Source: an uncultured Bacteroidales bacterium
GTDB taxonomy: Bacteria; Bacteroidota; Bacteroidia; Bacteroidales; Paludibacteraceae
Reading direction: 5' to 3'
DNA length: 64,000 bases
NCBI GenBank assembly: GCA_902782665.1
Contig: CACZOA010000109.1
Span: forward strand, 1 to 64,000
Numbering within the stretch: position 1 is the stretch's first letter; each line of letters opens with the position of its first letter. The notes below the pieces were generated by a model, which made no database searches, was not told the DNA's origin, and saw nothing but the letters and a program-made list of their open reading frames with translations. Both the position numbers and the translations under genes were made by a program. Shown piece by piece: positions 36,679-47,525 of this stretch.

Positions 36679-37866
36679 ATGAGAAAAAAACTGTCAATCC
36701 TTATCAAAAAACTTAGAAACACGACGCTACGCAAAATATTGGTTTTTGTGTCACGTCTTATTGTAGGATTGCTGTGTCTCATTCCCGGATACGAATCCAT
36801 CGTTGATCCAGTAGGTTCAAACATTTTGTGCGACAGATTTCTGCACTGTTTGAAATTAGACGTATTACTGCCATTATCGTATATAATCTCCATCTCCATA
36901 TCTTCACTACAATTCGTCATCGGAGTCTGCATGACATTAGGAGCCAAGATCAAGTGGACATCAATAATGGCGACAATATTCCTTACAGTACAGATCATCA
37001 CGTCCGCCACCACAATACACCAGTGTCCGGACATCTACGACGGAATCACACGCACCATCAGTGCCCACACATTCGGCAGTTCAATCGCCCACAACATAAT
37101 GTTGCTTGGATTAGCGTCACTTGTGTTCCACTGGAGAAACTATAATTTAGCGTTATATACCAAACGTACAGAGTGGATCATATCAATATACGGATTCGCA
37201 TTTTCCGTTGTTATGGCTATCCACTGCTATTTTTCTCTCCCTATCCTCGACCTCACAGTCTGCAAAGAGGGAGATTCAATAAAAAAAGTGCTCGATTATG
37301 CAGAGTCGCATAAAATAGATATGGATGAAAGCACACGGGCAGCAATGTCGCATAACGGATATTCATTCATTCTTGTGAGCCCCGACATCACACAAGCGAG
37401 CACCACTTACAGAAAGCATCTCAATAAATTGTATTCATACTGCAAAAGCAACAATTATAATTTTGCGATGCTTACCACTGCCGACCCAAACAGTCGAGAA
37501 GTGGATGAATATATAATCGAAACTTCCGGGGCAGAATACCCATTTCTCCAAATCAACCGAGAACTCACAGACGCATTCGTCCGCTCAAACCCAGAATTGT
37601 TTCTGATGAAAGACGGAATTGTGGAAGAGAAATTTTCTTGCTATCAGATACCGACTTACGACAAGCCATTGGAAGAATATGTATCTGAAGACACAGAAGT
37701 TTCAGAAGGATGGAACGACGTTGCTAAAAGCATCCTGTTCTTTGGTGTGCCACTGATAGCCATACTCATATATGACTATTTGATAGAATTAGCGAAACTT
37801 CTTTACAGGTTTTGGAAGACAAAGAGAAAGAAGAAAGAGACGGAAGAAACAAGTGAGCAACGATAA
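36679..37866 (+). CDS. DoxX family membrane protein with extra C-terminal domain
   Basis: 395 residues. Residues about 18-155 hold four hydrophobic helices with the DoxX-like layout (VSRLIVGLLCLIPGYESI at the first). Residues about 170-190 form a fifth helix. The soluble part (about 200-340) has LDYAESHKIDMDE, YSYCKSNNYNFAML and YPFLQINRE, which look like a thioredoxin-like alpha/beta domain without an obvious CxxC. A last helix at about 350-375 is followed by a very basic tail. DoxX proteins are linked to redox or quinone functions. It sits between DUF1599 and tpiA as in related genomes. Confidence 0.8.
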   Translation: MRKKLSILIKKLRNTTLRKILVFVSRLIVGLLCLIPGYESIVDPVGSNILCDRFLHCLKLDVLLPLSYIISISISSLQFVIGVCMTLGAKIKWTSIMATIFLTVQIITSATTIHQCPDIYDGITRTISAHTFGSSIAHNIMLLGLASLVFHWRNYNLALYTKRTEWIISIYGFAFSVVMAIHCYFSLPILDLTVCKEGDSIKKVLDYAESHKIDMDESTRAAMSHNGYSFILVSPDITQASTTYRKHLNKLYSYCKSNNYNFAMLTTADPNSREVDEYIIETSGAEYPFLQINRELTDAFVRSNPELFLMKDGIVEEKFSCYQIPTYDKPLEEYVSEDTEVSEGWNDVAKSILFFGVPLIAILIYDYLIELAKLLYRFWKTKRKKKETEETSEQR

Positions 37867-37911
37867 GCCGCAAAAATTCACGTCGGCACAAATACAAAAT
37901 TTTTAACATGC

Positions 37912-37942
37912 TTTAGATAATCATCTAAATGTATTATCTTTG
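37912..37942 (+). promoter_or_regulatory. tpiA promoter
   Basis: TTTA at 37912-37915 and TATCTTTG at 37935-37942, 19 bp apart, 46 bp before the ATG. Confidence 0.65.
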
Positions 37943-37988
37943 CATACGAATTGAATATTGAATAAACATAAATTAAATATCAACGAAA

Positions 37989-38744
37989 ATGAGAAAGAAA
38001 ATCGTAGCAGGAAACTGGAAGATGAATACAACTCTTCAGGAGGGTATCGCTTTGGCAAACGACTTGAAGAACGCATTGGCAGGTAAGACTCCAAAGTGTG
38101 ATGTAGTAGTTTGTACTCCATACATTTCAGTAGCAGCAGTTGCTGAGACTGTAAAGGGATCAGTTATCGGTGTAGGTGCTGAGGATTGTTCAGCAAACGA
38201 GAAGGGTGCATTCACTGGAGAGGTTTCTGCAAGCATGGTTGCTTCTACAGGTGCTAAGTACTGTATTCTTGGTCACTCAGAGCGTCGTCAGTACCACGGT
38301 GAGGACAACGCACTTCTTATCAAGAAGCTTAATTTGGCTTTGGCTAACGGTCTAACTCCAATCTTCTGTGTAGGAGAGGTTAAGGAAGAGCGTGAGGCTA
38401 ACACATTCAAGTCAGTTATCGAGGGTCAGATGGCAGCTGTTTACACTCTTTCTGCAGCAGATTTCGCAAAGGTTGTTATCGCATACGAGCCAGTTTGGGC
38501 TATCGGTACAGGTTTGACAGCTACTTCAGCTCAGGCACAGGAGGTACACGCTTCTATCCGTGCTTCTATCGCAGCTAAGTATGACAAGGCTACAGCAGAG
38601 AACACTTCAATCCTTTACGGTGGTTCTTGCAAGGGTAGCAACGCTCCTGAGTTGTTCGCTCAGCCAGATATCGACGGTGGTTTGATCGGTGGTGCAGCTC
38701 TTAAGGCAGCTGATTTCATGCAGATCATCGAGGCTTGGAAGTAA
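37989..38744 (+). CDS. tpiA: Triosephosphate isomerase
   Basis: 251 residues. It interconverts glyceraldehyde-3-phosphate and dihydroxyacetone phosphate in glycolysis. Catalytic residues are visible: Lys11 in GNWKMN, His96 in ILGHSERR and Glu167 in [11 protein letters not shown]; the phosphate loop YGGSCKG follows. Codon choice is noticeably more uniform (many GGT, GCT, AAG) than in neighbouring genes, as expected for a highly expressed enzyme. It has its own promoter and terminator. Confidence 0.98.
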   Translation: MRKKIVAGNWKMNTTLQEGIALANDLKNALAGKTPKCDVVVCTPYISVAAVAETVKGSVIGVGAEDCSANEKGAFTGEVSASMVASTGAKYCILGHSERRQYHGEDNALLIKKLNLALANGLTPIFCVGEVKEEREANTFKSVIEGQMAAVYTLSAADFAKVVIAYEPVWAIGTGLTATSAQAQEVHASIRASIAAKYDKATAENTSILYGGSCKGSNAPELFAQPDIDGGLIGGAALKAADFMQIIEAWK

Positions 38745-38764
38745 TCCTTCTGACGATTAGAAAT

Positions 38765-38800
38765 AAAAATGGTTCGGCGAAAGTCGAACCATTTTTTTTT
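38765..38800 (+). terminator. tpiA terminator
   Basis: AAAAATGGTTCG pairs with CGAACCATTTTT (38765-38776 and 38785-38796), followed by more Ts. Confidence 0.92.
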
Positions 38801-38811
38801 ACAAACTCACT

Positions 38812-38846
38812 AAAAAAAGAGGGCGTATCATTTTGATACACCCTCA
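38812..38846 (-). terminator. Terminator of the second FISUMP-like gene
   Basis: On the minus strand GAGGGTGTATCA pairs with TGATACGCCCTC (one G-U) around an AAA loop, followed by TTTTTTT. It lies 22 bp beyond the stop at 38868 and belongs to the GTGTATCAAAAT terminator family seen at 13320-13350. Confidence 0.88.
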
Positions 38847-38867
38847 TACCTCAGATTTAATATCCGA

Positions 38868-39551
38868 TTATTTCTTTAACACAGGTCGGATACTTTGATC
38901 TCCTGACCTACGATAAGAATCAGAGAATTTCATACTTCCTTCTGTGAATGTAAACTCATAAGCTAACAAATTATTGCTATCCGTCTCAACAGACGTTGAT
39001 GTCCAATAAGAGCCATACGGTTTGCCTTCATAATAGAAATAAGCATTAGAGTTGTCACCAGCCGCAGGCAAGAAGATTGTATTGTCATTTTTCTTTGACT
39101 TTACCTCATAGCCAAACACACCGTTGACTTCTTTCCAAGTGAAAGTACAGTTGTCCACAAGTTCCTGCCAATTTTCTTTTGACGGCATTTGCCAATCCCC
39201 ACCCCACTTCTTATGAGCGATATCAAACTCAGATCCGGCAATGTCATAGTTGATTCCAGAAGTTGGATTTTCTTCATCATACGCCCCACTATACTCATGA
39301 GGTCTTGAAATAGAATCCAACTCACCCCAAAAATATCCCGTTCCTGTTCCTTCTGGCGACGTGGCTCCAAGATTCACAGTTGCCCAACCCACAGAAAGTC
39401 CAAGGTCTACATATTCATGGCCTTCACTCATTAACGGATCTTTTTTTTGATTTTCCTGATTAGATCCATTTGAATCATCATCTTTCTCATCGTCATCGCA
39501 ACTTGCGAACAACGCGGACGCACAAAATAGTGCTAAAAACAATTTCTTCAT
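38868..39551 (-). CDS. FISUMP-like lipoprotein, second copy
   Basis: About 227 residues. The start is placed at the Met that begins MKKLFLALFCASALFASC, with the lipid Cys at 18; further upstream in-frame starts give no better signal. After an acidic linker (DDDEKDDDSNGSN) comes HEYVDLGLSVGWATVNLGA, GYFWGELDS, WQMPSKENWQELVD, FLPAAGD and the end QSIRPVLKK, matching the Fibrobacter major paralogous domain and the gene at 2830-3525. It is flanked by its own terminator. Function unknown; probably exposed at the cell envelope. Confidence 0.82.
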   Translation of the reverse strand: MKKLFLALFCASALFASCDDDEKDDDSNGSNQENQKKDPLMSEGHEYVDLGLSVGWATVNLGATSPEGTGTGYFWGELDSISRPHEYSGAYDEENPTSGINYDIAGSEFDIAHKKWGGDWQMPSKENWQELVDNCTFTWKEVNGVFGYEVKSKKNDNTIFLPAAGDNSNAYFYYEGKPYGSYWTSTSVETDSNNLLAYEFTFTEGSMKFSDSYRRSGDQSIRPVLKK

Positions 39552-39677
39552 ATTCATATTTGTCAGTTTTAGTTTTCGCAATTCCAAATTTATCAAATCG
39601 TTTTATAAAAGACAAGTGTCAAACAAAAATTTATACTTTTCTGTCTTAACACATTTGTATTTTTGCTTTCCTTTATT

Positions 39678-41018
39678 TCAATCGTCTTCTATATCAATAT
39701 AGTCACTACCTTTTCGTGCCTCGTCAAACTTCTGTTTCATTGTCGGGTTATTGCGTGTCAACTTCTTGATAGTCAAAGACTCTGCCTTATCGTTGGCAAG
39801 ACGTAGATTGTTTTCACTACCTATAAGAGCATCCTTGATCTTCTGAAGATGCAGAATTGATTTGTCAATCTCGTCTATAGCAGTTTTGAATTTTTCACTT
39901 GCAAGACGATAATTCTTTCCAAATTTATCTCGGAAATCATTAAGTTGATTCTCGAAATTTGAGACGTCGACCGACTGGCTTTGAGCTATTGCTAATTGTT
40001 GCTTGTACTCCAGACTCTTCTTTGATGTCTGAACCAATAGAGAAATAATTGGCAAAAAGAACTGAGGACGGATAACATACATCTTATCGTATTTGTATGA
40101 CACATCCACTATTCCACCATTGTAGAGCTCATTATCTGGCTCAAGCAAAGATACAAGCACAGCAAACTCACACCTTTTAGATTTACGGTCGGCATCCAAC
40201 TTCTTAAAGAAATCTTCATTCTTATGTTTGGACGCAGTCTCGTCTGCCTCATTCTTCATTTCAAACATTATTGACACATATTCAGTGCCATCATCAGCGA
40301 AATCACGGAAGATGAAATCTCCTTTGCTGCCTCCGGAAGCGTCGTTGTCCTTCTCGAAATACGCATTAGGCATCACAGGACGCATCATCTGGTTGAATTG
40401 AGTGGAGCAATGGATTTCCAGCGTCTCGCCTATCATCTTTGTAGACATGCGGAGCTTCATATCTTTATAGTAATCCAACTGTTCCTTTGCCATCTTTAGT
40501 TGGTATTCGTACTGTTCCTTGATAGAATTAGCAGAGTTGGCTGCCTGTTGTTTTTCCATCTGGACATTCAGTTTCAACTGTGCAATCACATCTTCCTTAT
40601 CTTTGATGCTTTCCTGAGCCTTTATCTGCTCATTCATGACCGCAATTTTCAATTTGTTCTCACCTTCAATAATAGAAGAGTGCAATGCGGCAATTTCTTT
40701 TTCTTTATCAGCAATAGCAAGTTTGATTTCAGTTGATTTCTTCTCTTCTGCTATATGGAGTTCATTGCGTAGTTGTGCTATTATAGAATCCTTCTCCTTA
40801 ATGTCAAGATCCTTCCTATTTAATACACTCTGATATTGTTGTTCTGTTCTGGCTGTCACAAGTGCCTGCTCCGCTTTTTGGTTTTTGCTAAGTTCAGCAA
40901 GTCGACGGTTCAGCTCTGCATCAAACTCCGCATTCTTCACCTGGCTGACAATAGATGCATAATCAGCCTCATCAACTTGGAACACATTCCCACACTTTGG
41001 ACATTTTAATTCTTTCAT
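39678..41018 (-). CDS. DUF2130 family protein
   Basis: 446 residues, cytoplasmic. An N-terminal CPKCG zinc-knuckle half (Cys6, Cys9) is followed by a coiled coil (about 40-190) and a DUF2130 domain with [37 protein letters not shown] and [16 protein letters not shown]. The E-x-x-GDFIF-E-x-K order resembles a PD-(D/E)XK nuclease core, and a nuclease role is possible, but this is inference. It lies 61 bp downstream of the hybrid regulator gene on the same strand. Confidence 0.88.
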   Translation of the reverse strand: MKELKCPKCGNVFQVDEADYASIVSQVKNAEFDAELNRRLAELSKNQKAEQALVTARTEQQYQSVLNRKDLDIKEKDSIIAQLRNELHIAEEKKSTEIKLAIADKEKEIAALHSSIIEGENKLKIAVMNEQIKAQESIKDKEDVIAQLKLNVQMEKQQAANSANSIKEQYEYQLKMAKEQLDYYKDMKLRMSTKMIGETLEIHCSTQFNQMMRPVMPNAYFEKDNDASGGSKGDFIFRDFADDGTEYVSIMFEMKNEADETASKHKNEDFFKKLDADRKSKRCEFAVLVSLLEPDNELYNGGIVDVSYKYDKMYVIRPQFFLPIISLLVQTSKKSLEYKQQLAIAQSQSVDVSNFENQLNDFRDKFGKNYRLASEKFKTAIDEIDKSILHLQKIKDALIGSENNLRLANDKAESLTIKKLTRNNPTMKQKFDEARKGSDYIDIEDD

Positions 41019-41079
41019 ATCGTTTCTTCAACGCAATTATGCATTTTGAATTTTGCATTCAGCATTTTAAATTTTCCTC

Positions 41080-44000
41080 CTATCTCTGCGACGGTACTCG
41101 TCCAAAGAACTGTTTGTATTTTCTTGTGAAATATGCAGGGTCGGAGAAGCCTACTCTATATGCCACATCAGCCACAGAAATACGCTCTGTTGTCAACAAC
41201 GAATGAGCCATGTTCAAACGATAGTCTGTGATGATTTCAAGCGGCGTTTTGCCGGTCAGAACCTTTACTTTTCTCGTCAGAGTAGACTGGCTCACCGCAG
41301 ATTCTCTAGCCAACACCTCAATGCTGAAATCTGAGTCGGAATAGTTTTCCTCTATCACCTTTATCACTCGTTTCAAGAACGGATCCATCTCTTCCGTCTT
41401 CTCCATCGCATCTGGTTCGACAATAGTAGAAAGGATTCTATTTTGAGTGTTTCGCTTCACATTGATGATACTCTGAAGTTTCAAAAGCAACTCTTTCTGG
41501 CTGAATGGTTTAGTGATATAATCCACAGCTCCTGTACCAAGTCCCTCCAGACGCATCTCATCCTCTGTTCGTGCAGAGACAAACAGCAATGGGATATGGC
41601 TCGTTTCTGGTGATGCCTGCAACGATTTGTTCAATGTGAATCCGTCCATTATCGGCATTTCCACGTCGCTGACAATCACATCCGGTTGCTCATTCTTTGA
41701 CATATTCAAAGCAGCGGCACCATCATTTGCGGTAAGCACCGTCGCATACGGTTCAAGCATCGACACAATGCTCTTCAAAACCATCTCATCGTCGTCGACA
41801 ACAAGAATCACACTCTCGTTCAACGCTGAGTCTTCCTGTGGAGTGTATGTAGATTCCGTCGTCTCCTCAGAAACGATCTTATTATTCACTTTAGCTGTCG
41901 ATTTCTTGAAGTACAGACTTATAGAAGTTCCAACACCTTCCTTACTCTCGACGCTGATTTTTCCATTCATCTGCTTCATATACTCCTGACAAAGCGAGAA
42001 TCCTAGTCCAGAGCCCTTTTCTCCTGTAGTTCCCTCTGTCGACTCATGTTTTCCAGAAGAAAGCAGGTTCTCCAACTGAGCTGGCGACATTCCTACTCCA
42101 TTATCAGAAATCTTCAGCAACAATTCACTTTGCAGTTCATTTCCGTCGACGGTGATTCTTCCGCCTTCATTAGTAAACTTCAACGCATTGTTAAGCAGAT
42201 TTCTCACCACCACCTCAAGCTGACGGATATCCGCCTTCGCGCAATATGAGTAATCGATGTTTGTGACCACTTCTATGTTCTTAGCCACGAGCAATTCGTT
42301 GAGCAGACGAACCTCATTCTCAACCGACTGTTTCAAATCGACATCCGACATACGCACCGCAAACTGGCTTGTGTTCGACTGTGCCCACGCCAACAATTTC
42401 TGCATTTCACCTTGCAACATCGACGCTGCATTTCTTATATCAACGAGTGAACTTTTCTTGATGTTCACCATCTCTTGAGCCAAAACCGAATCCAAAGAGG
42501 CTACAATTCCAAACATCGGATTTCTAAGATCATGGGCAATGACTGAAATAAGTCTGTCCTTCTCCTTCAATGCCACATTCAATTCTTCTGTACGCTCAGC
42601 GACCTTCTGACGCAACTCATTCTTCAACGCCTCCTGCTGACGCATCTTAGTGCGATATACAACGAAGATTATCGCCAACACCAACATCACCTCAAGCAGA
42701 TAGCACCACCACGCCTTCCACCACGGTGGCAACACCTTCAAAGGAAGAGTAAGACTTTGGACAGATGTGAAAGACGTTGGGGAATTAGCCTCAACCTCCA
42801 ACAGATAATCGCCCTCTGGTATATAGTTGAAAGATATCCTACGGTTCTTGCCCATCTCCTTCCAGTCGTCGTTCAATCCTTTCAGGCGATAACGCAACGC
42901 TGCTGCTCCAGTCTGTGAATAATCCACCAAATCGATATCTATCGCTATATCCGTCTGGTTATGCTTCAACGTCAACTCACTCACATTATGAAGAGTATAC
43001 TGTTTCTCCTGCGAAATATATAACGTTGAGAAATCCATATACTTGATATTCTTCGTCACCTTGATTTCATTAGGTGCAAAACAAAGATATCCTGTGTTCG
43101 TACCCATATAGACATGGCCATCTTTCGACAGATATCCAGAACGGGAATAGAACAGGTATTTTGACATGTTTCCGTAGTAGCCTGGCAATGAACCTGATGT
43201 GTTGTTGATCGGATCATACCACAACACTTTGCCCAGTCCACCAAACCATATTTTACCTTTTCCGTCCGAACAAACGACTCTGAACTCACATGAGTCTATT
43301 GCCGTGATCTTCTTCACTTCCGATCCATCGGAAGCTATTCGCAGCACACCTTCGTTTGTGCCGACATACAGATTACTATGCTCATCACAATCAATATCAA
43401 TCAAAGAAAGCGGACATACAGATTTGATTGTCGCCAAATCCTTCATCATAGCCTTGTAGACACCTTTCTCAACACGCCAGATTGTGTTCGTAGTCAATAT
43501 CCAACGTATATCATTCTTCTCTACAATTTTATAGATCCACTTGTTTGGCATCTTAGCCAAAGAGTCGTCTGCAAGGATTCTTTTGCGCCACTTTCCATTC
43601 TCATCCATCACATACAAGCCATCTCCAGCAGAGCCACAATATTTTTCTCCGTTCTCCATCTGACAGATGCTGAAAATATTGTTGTACGGTGCGACTCCGT
43701 CCATCTTGACAAGCTGGCTGACTCCAGTGTTGAGATTCAACGACTGCAAACCGTCACCCCAAGTGGCAAGCAACATATTTCCGTTTTTATCACGGTCTAT
43801 TCCCAAAACATTGTTGCAACCGAATTTATACTGTCTGAACGTGTTGTCTGTCTTCCTGAAAACACCAGATCCATCTGTAGCTATAATCAGATTTCCATCC
43901 AAATCCTCGGTAAAATCAGAACATACATGATTAGGGAATCCTTGTTCTGACGAGAACGAAATTCCACGAACCTGCTGAGTATGATAACACCATATACCGC

Positions 44001-44973
44001 TGTTTTGAGTTGACACCCATATGTCTCCATTGAAATCCTCAATCACAGTATACAGTTTTTTCATTGTCTCTCCATTATTCTCATACGGACGGAGATTCAC
44101 AAAATCAGGCTGCTCTGCCTCAATATTATCTGTATACCAAAGGCCATCGCCATCGGAAGAAAACCAACATCTTCCATTTTTTGCCTGAATGATACGAGTT
44201 GTATTGTTGAAAGGTAGAGTCAAAACACGTGGTCGCTCATTAATCTTAACACTATTGAAAATCCACAATTGGTTGGAGAAAGATGTAGCCGCAATATCTC
44301 CATTTGTCAACTGGATAATAGAGTTGACAACCATTTCCGCACGGTCTCCCTTATACTCCATAAGTTGTCCGCCGTTTCTGCCGTAGACACTGACACCATC
44401 TCCCAAGCCTGTCCAATAACGATGCTGGTTATCCACATAAAGAGAGCGGATGAATGCTCCCGTCAACGCATTATATGCAGGATGATCATTAGAAAACTCC
44501 TGCTTTTCATTATCATAGATGTATAATCCGCCATTAGTAAATGCATATATAGTGCCCTCTGCGTCGAGAGTGACACCATGAGTCATCTTATAATATGTCT
44601 TGTCGAAATCCGCTGGCATCTTGTTTGTCACCTTATCTGTAGACGGATCATATTCCACCAGCAGACCATTCATACCACCAGCGACAATCTTGCCATTGCC
44701 TATATGCGATACGAATAAAAAATTGTCTCTTGGGATTTCAGGATAGTTTTCTTTAGAGAAGTGACGGAAATTGCTTCCATCAAAACGGTCGAGGCCAAAA
44801 TCAGTTGCGATCCAAATAAACCCACGGTCATCCTGTGTGATAGACTCCGATTTATTGGTCATCATTCCGTCATCAGTAGAGAAATGGGAAAAATGAGCAT
44901 ATTCCACTCTTTCAGCGAATGCGGACACAGCATACACTATCAATAAAGTGATAATAGACGCCAACTTTTTCAT
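41080..44973 (-). CDS. Hybrid two-component system regulator (sensor kinase / response regulator / AraC)
   Basis: 1297 residues from ATG 44973, which begins the signal peptide; longer starts add nothing. Order: exported beta-propeller sensor (about 20-690) with Reg_prop blades such as DDRGFIWIATDFGLDRFDG; Y_Y_Y domain near 690-750; one helix about 753-773; HisKA with His814 in AHDLRNP; HATPase with NLLNNALKF and GSGLGFSL (about 930-995); receiver with Asp1103 in VSDVEMP; AraC-type helix-turn-helix at about 1195-1297. Such hybrids sense oligosaccharides in the periplasm and switch on nearby glycan-use genes. Here the neighbours upstream are a BspA-like protein and a GH9 enzyme rather than SusC/SusD. 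Confidence 0.95.
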   Translation of the reverse strand: MKKLASIITLLIVYAVSAFAERVEYAHFSHFSTDDGMMTNKSESITQDDRGFIWIATDFGLDRFDGSNFRHFSKENYPEIPRDNFLFVSHIGNGKIVAGGMNGLLVEYDPSTDKVTNKMPADFDKTYYKMTHGVTLDAEGTIYAFTNGGLYIYDNEKQEFSNDHPAYNALTGAFIRSLYVDNQHRYWTGLGDGVSVYGRNGGQLMEYKGDRAEMVVNSIIQLTNGDIAATSFSNQLWIFNSVKINERPRVLTLPFNNTTRIIQAKNGRCWFSSDGDGLWYTDNIEAEQPDFVNLRPYENNGETMKKLYTVIEDFNGDIWVSTQNSGIWCYHTQQVRGISFSSEQGFPNHVCSDFTEDLDGNLIIATDGSGVFRKTDNTFRQYKFGCNNVLGIDRDKNGNMLLATWGDGLQSLNLNTGVSQLVKMDGVAPYNNIFSICQMENGEKYCGSAGDGLYVMDENGKWRKRILADDSLAKMPNKWIYKIVEKNDIRWILTTNTIWRVEKGVYKAMMKDLATIKSVCPLSLIDIDCDEHSNLYVGTNEGVLRIASDGSEVKKITAIDSCEFRVVCSDGKGKIWFGGLGKVLWYDPINNTSGSLPGYYGNMSKYLFYSRSGYLSKDGHVYMGTNTGYLCFAPNEIKVTKNIKYMDFSTLYISQEKQYTLHNVSELTLKHNQTDIAIDIDLVDYSQTGAAALRYRLKGLNDDWKEMGKNRRISFNYIPEGDYLLEVEANSPTSFTSVQSLTLPLKVLPPWWKAWWCYLLEVMLVLAIIFVVYRTKMRQQEALKNELRQKVAERTEELNVALKEKDRLISVIAHDLRNPMFGIVASLDSVLAQEMVNIKKSSLVDIRNAASMLQGEMQKLLAWAQSNTSQFAVRMSDVDLKQSVENEVRLLNELLVAKNIEVVTNIDYSYCAKADIRQLEVVVRNLLNNALKFTNEGGRITVDGNELQSELLLKISDNGVGMSPAQLENLLSSGKHESTEGTTGEKGSGLGFSLCQEYMKQMNGKISVESKEGVGTSISLYFKKSTAKVNNKIVSEETTESTYTPQEDSALNESVILVVDDDEMVLKSIVSMLEPYATVLTANDGAAALNMSKNEQPDVIVSDVEMPIMDGFTLNKSLQASPETSHIPLLFVSARTEDEMRLEGLGTGAVDYITKPFSQKELLLKLQSIINVKRNTQNRILSTIVEPDAMEKTEEMDPFLKRVIKVIEENYSDSDFSIEVLARESAVSQSTLTRKVKVLTGKTPLEIITDYRLNMAHSLLTTERISVADVAYRVGFSDPAYFTRKYKQFFGRVPSQR

Positions 44974-45104
44974 GTTCTCCTTTGTAATTAGTATTAGACG
45001 CAACGAATTTATAATTTTTCAATTGTTTACAAAAACGAATGTTAAAAAAACATAAAAAAAGATATTAACATAGATGAAAATTAAGGACTGATAGAAAAAA
45101 TCAA

Positions 45105-45134
45105 ACAAAAAAGGGATGAGCAACAGCCCACCCC
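45105..45134 (-). terminator. Terminator of the BspA-like gene
   Basis: On the minus strand GGGGTGGGC pairs with GCTCATCCC (two G-U pairs) around TGTT, followed by a T-run. It lies about 25 bp beyond the stop and before the regulator start. Confidence 0.75.
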
Positions 45135-45159
45135 ATCTTTAACGAATATAATGAAATGT

Positions 45160-47124
45160 TTATTTCACAACTGCCTTATAAGCTTTACCTTCAACCTTCA
45201 CAACATAAACTCCAGATGTAAGAACTCCGTTAGAGGAAGTCACATCACGTCCGAGAGAATCAAAGATCTTGTATTCATCTCTGTTGACGGAGATACGACC
45301 ATCTGCAGCCACCACTACAACATCATCAGCGTCGACATCATCAACACTTACATTTTCACAAACGACCTTCATGTCTGTCAAAACATCTTTATATGCATTC
45401 ACCGCATCACAAGGGACAACAATCGTTACACTGTCCGCTTCTTCTTCAGATTTAGCGAATACATTTTCCAAATCGTCAAATGACGGAGGTGTCATTCCTG
45501 AAAAATATATTTTTTTCAGCTCATCACATTCTGTGAATGCATAAGTTCCAATTTCAGAAAGAGTTGAAGGCAAATATATCTCCTCAATATTATTCATGAG
45601 AACAAAGGCCATATCACCTATGGTTGTGATACCTTCCCCAACCTTTACATATCGGAAGTCGTCAAGAGACCAACTATAAGGAGCAACCTCAAATAGAGTA
45701 TAGTTCTCCATTTCTCCATTTCCTGTCAGATATAAAGTGTCGTTCTTTATAGACCAAGCGATGTTCTCACCTCCGTCTTTACCACAATATGACGACTGCG
45801 TAAAGAATGCCTGTACGTATTCAGTGGCAGTGATAGTCAATGTCAGTTCTGGATTTTTTGTCTGTTCCTCTGTCAAAATGCCTTCATTATATGTCTCCCA
45901 GTAAAGGAACTCATATCCTTCTTTTGGAGTAGCGACCAATTTGTATGTATGGCTTGTGTTTGTCTTCTCCACGACTTCCACATCAACGTCTCCCATACCA
46001 GTCTTTGTCACAGAAAAATTGATTGTTGGGATACTTTGACCTCCACCTTGAACATAATCAATTTGAGCGATCACTGTTGCTGGCGACGACAAGTCAACAA
46101 TGATTTCGGGTTTGTTCTTATCCTCCTCTGGCACATCGTAAGTGCCTTTCCATGTGACCTGATAGCTTGACGTCCATAAATCGACAGACAATTTGTAAAG
46201 ATTCTTGTCACAATCGACTGGTGTGATTGTCAAAGGTCCGTAAGCATTACTTGTCGAGTAGACTTCAACACCATCTGGCCAAGCAGGTATGATTTTTGTA
46301 TCATATGATCCTCCATGACTTTTGATCGTTTCTACCGCTTCCTGAGTATACGCATTACAATTGATACTTATAATGACATCCCCTTCCTCTTTATTAATTG
46401 TGAAATTATTATAACCAGTCAATACAGGAAATGTTTCGCCTAAGAAATTGATTGTATCCAACTGACAATAGTAGAATGCTCCAGACTCAATTGTATCCAC
46501 ACATGCCGGGATATCTATTGTCTTCATGTTACGACATGAGAAGAACATGTTCTCTGAAAGTGTTTTCACTCCATCTGGAATCACAAACTTCTCAAATCCA
46601 CAATATTGGAAAACTTGCTTTCCGAACTTTCTCACATTTCCCAAATCGATGTTTTTCAACGAACTACAACTTTGGAATATACAATCAGGAAGATACGTCA
46701 CTTTCTCTGGAATAGAAATAGAAGTCAAAGAAGAACATCCGAAAAATGCCTCTTCTCCAAACTCTTTCAAACCTTTTGGCAAAGTGATTTCAGCAAGAGC
46801 GTTACACTCTTCAAATGCCGCGACATCGATTATCTCTACAGTAGAAGCGATCTTCACACTTTTCAATTTGCTGAACGATAAAAATGCATGTTTACCAATG
46901 TCTGTCACTCCTTCGTTGATGACTACATTCTCCACTTCATCTTTTAAATTACTCCACGCTGGATTGATATATGTGTCTCCAAAAATATCCGTGGTATACA
47001 CTTCCATTTCTCCCTCTCCGGAAAACGTTAACGTTTTGGTAGATTCATCATACTCATACGTAACCTCCGCTGATGCCGACAAAAGCGACATTGCTGTTGC
47101 AATTGCTATGAATAACTTTCGCAT
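45160..47124 (-). CDS. BspA-like leucine-rich repeat surface protein with T9SS sorting tail
   Basis: 654 residues with a signal peptide (cleavage near ASA-E, residue 19). Residues about 40-250 are LRR_5/BspA-type repeats (e.g. IGKHAFLSFSKLKSVKI, FGEEAFFGCSSLTSISIP). A middle part with an InlB-B-like repeat lies near 370-430 (YEFLYWETYNEG). A second short LRR block is near 510-570. The end (about 600-654; ISVNRDEYKIFDSLGRDV, GVYVVKVEGKAYKAVVK) is the T9SS type A sorting tail, so it is exported and placed at the surface. It is a likely adhesion or binding protein. It lies between the GH9 gene and the hybrid regulator. Confidence 0.88.
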   Translation of the reverse strand: MRKLFIAIATAMSLLSASAEVTYEYDESTKTLTFSGEGEMEVYTTDIFGDTYINPAWSNLKDEVENVVINEGVTDIGKHAFLSFSKLKSVKIASTVEIIDVAAFEECNALAEITLPKGLKEFGEEAFFGCSSLTSISIPEKVTYLPDCIFQSCSSLKNIDLGNVRKFGKQVFQYCGFEKFVIPDGVKTLSENMFFSCRNMKTIDIPACVDTIESGAFYYCQLDTINFLGETFPVLTGYNNFTINKEEGDVIISINCNAYTQEAVETIKSHGGSYDTKIIPAWPDGVEVYSTSNAYGPLTITPVDCDKNLYKLSVDLWTSSYQVTWKGTYDVPEEDKNKPEIIVDLSSPATVIAQIDYVQGGGQSIPTINFSVTKTGMGDVDVEVVEKTNTSHTYKLVATPKEGYEFLYWETYNEGILTEEQTKNPELTLTITATEYVQAFFTQSSYCGKDGGENIAWSIKNDTLYLTGNGEMENYTLFEVAPYSWSLDDFRYVKVGEGITTIGDMAFVLMNNIEEIYLPSTLSEIGTYAFTECDELKKIYFSGMTPPSFDDLENVFAKSEEEADSVTIVVPCDAVNAYKDVLTDMKVVCENVSVDDVDADDVVVVAADGRISVNRDEYKIFDSLGRDVTSSNGVLTSGVYVVKVEGKAYKAVVK

Positions 47125-47158
47125 GGCTTTAAGTTTTTAACAGTGTAATATTTTACCG

Positions 47159-47166
47159 CAAAGATA
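47159..47166 (-). promoter_or_regulatory. -7 box of the BspA-like gene
   Basis: TATCTTTG on the minus strand, 34 bp upstream of the ATG; the -33 element is weak. Confidence 0.5.
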
Positions 47167-47525
47167 ATCTACACAAATCACAAGCAAGACAAATATGTGT
47201 TATTTAACACAACTTTAACATTAGCTAAGAAGCTTTTTAATTTTGACTATATAATTCATTCTGCAACAAAAAGAGGATTGTTAAGGGCGGAACGCCCTAA
47301 CCCTTCCCCAAAAGTGCGAGCCGTAGGCGAGCACACAGAATTTAATAAAACCACAGAGACACAAAGTTAACAGAGAAAGGCTACGCCTTTTTATGATAAA
47401 AGAGGTAAGAATTCAAAAACCGCAGGCTCACACCCACGGTTTGATTTTAATGACGGTTACATTTCCATCAAGTACGATATTAGCAAATTAACTTATTAAT
47501 ATTCGAATTTTGAATTTAGCATTTC
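47167..47525. other. Intergenic region between the BspA-like and GH9 genes
   Basis: About 360 bp with no gene. It contains small hairpins AGGGCG/CGCCCT (47284-47298) and AAAGGC/GCCTTT (47376-47390), a patch CCACAGAGACACAAAGTTAA of a type common in intergenic DNA of this phylum, and GAATTT-type words at the right end. Confidence 0.55.

Noticed and set aside
47376..47390. AAAGGC/GCCTTT hairpin considered as a terminator
   Set aside because: No gene ends into it in the right direction; the T-run reads away from the nearest genes.
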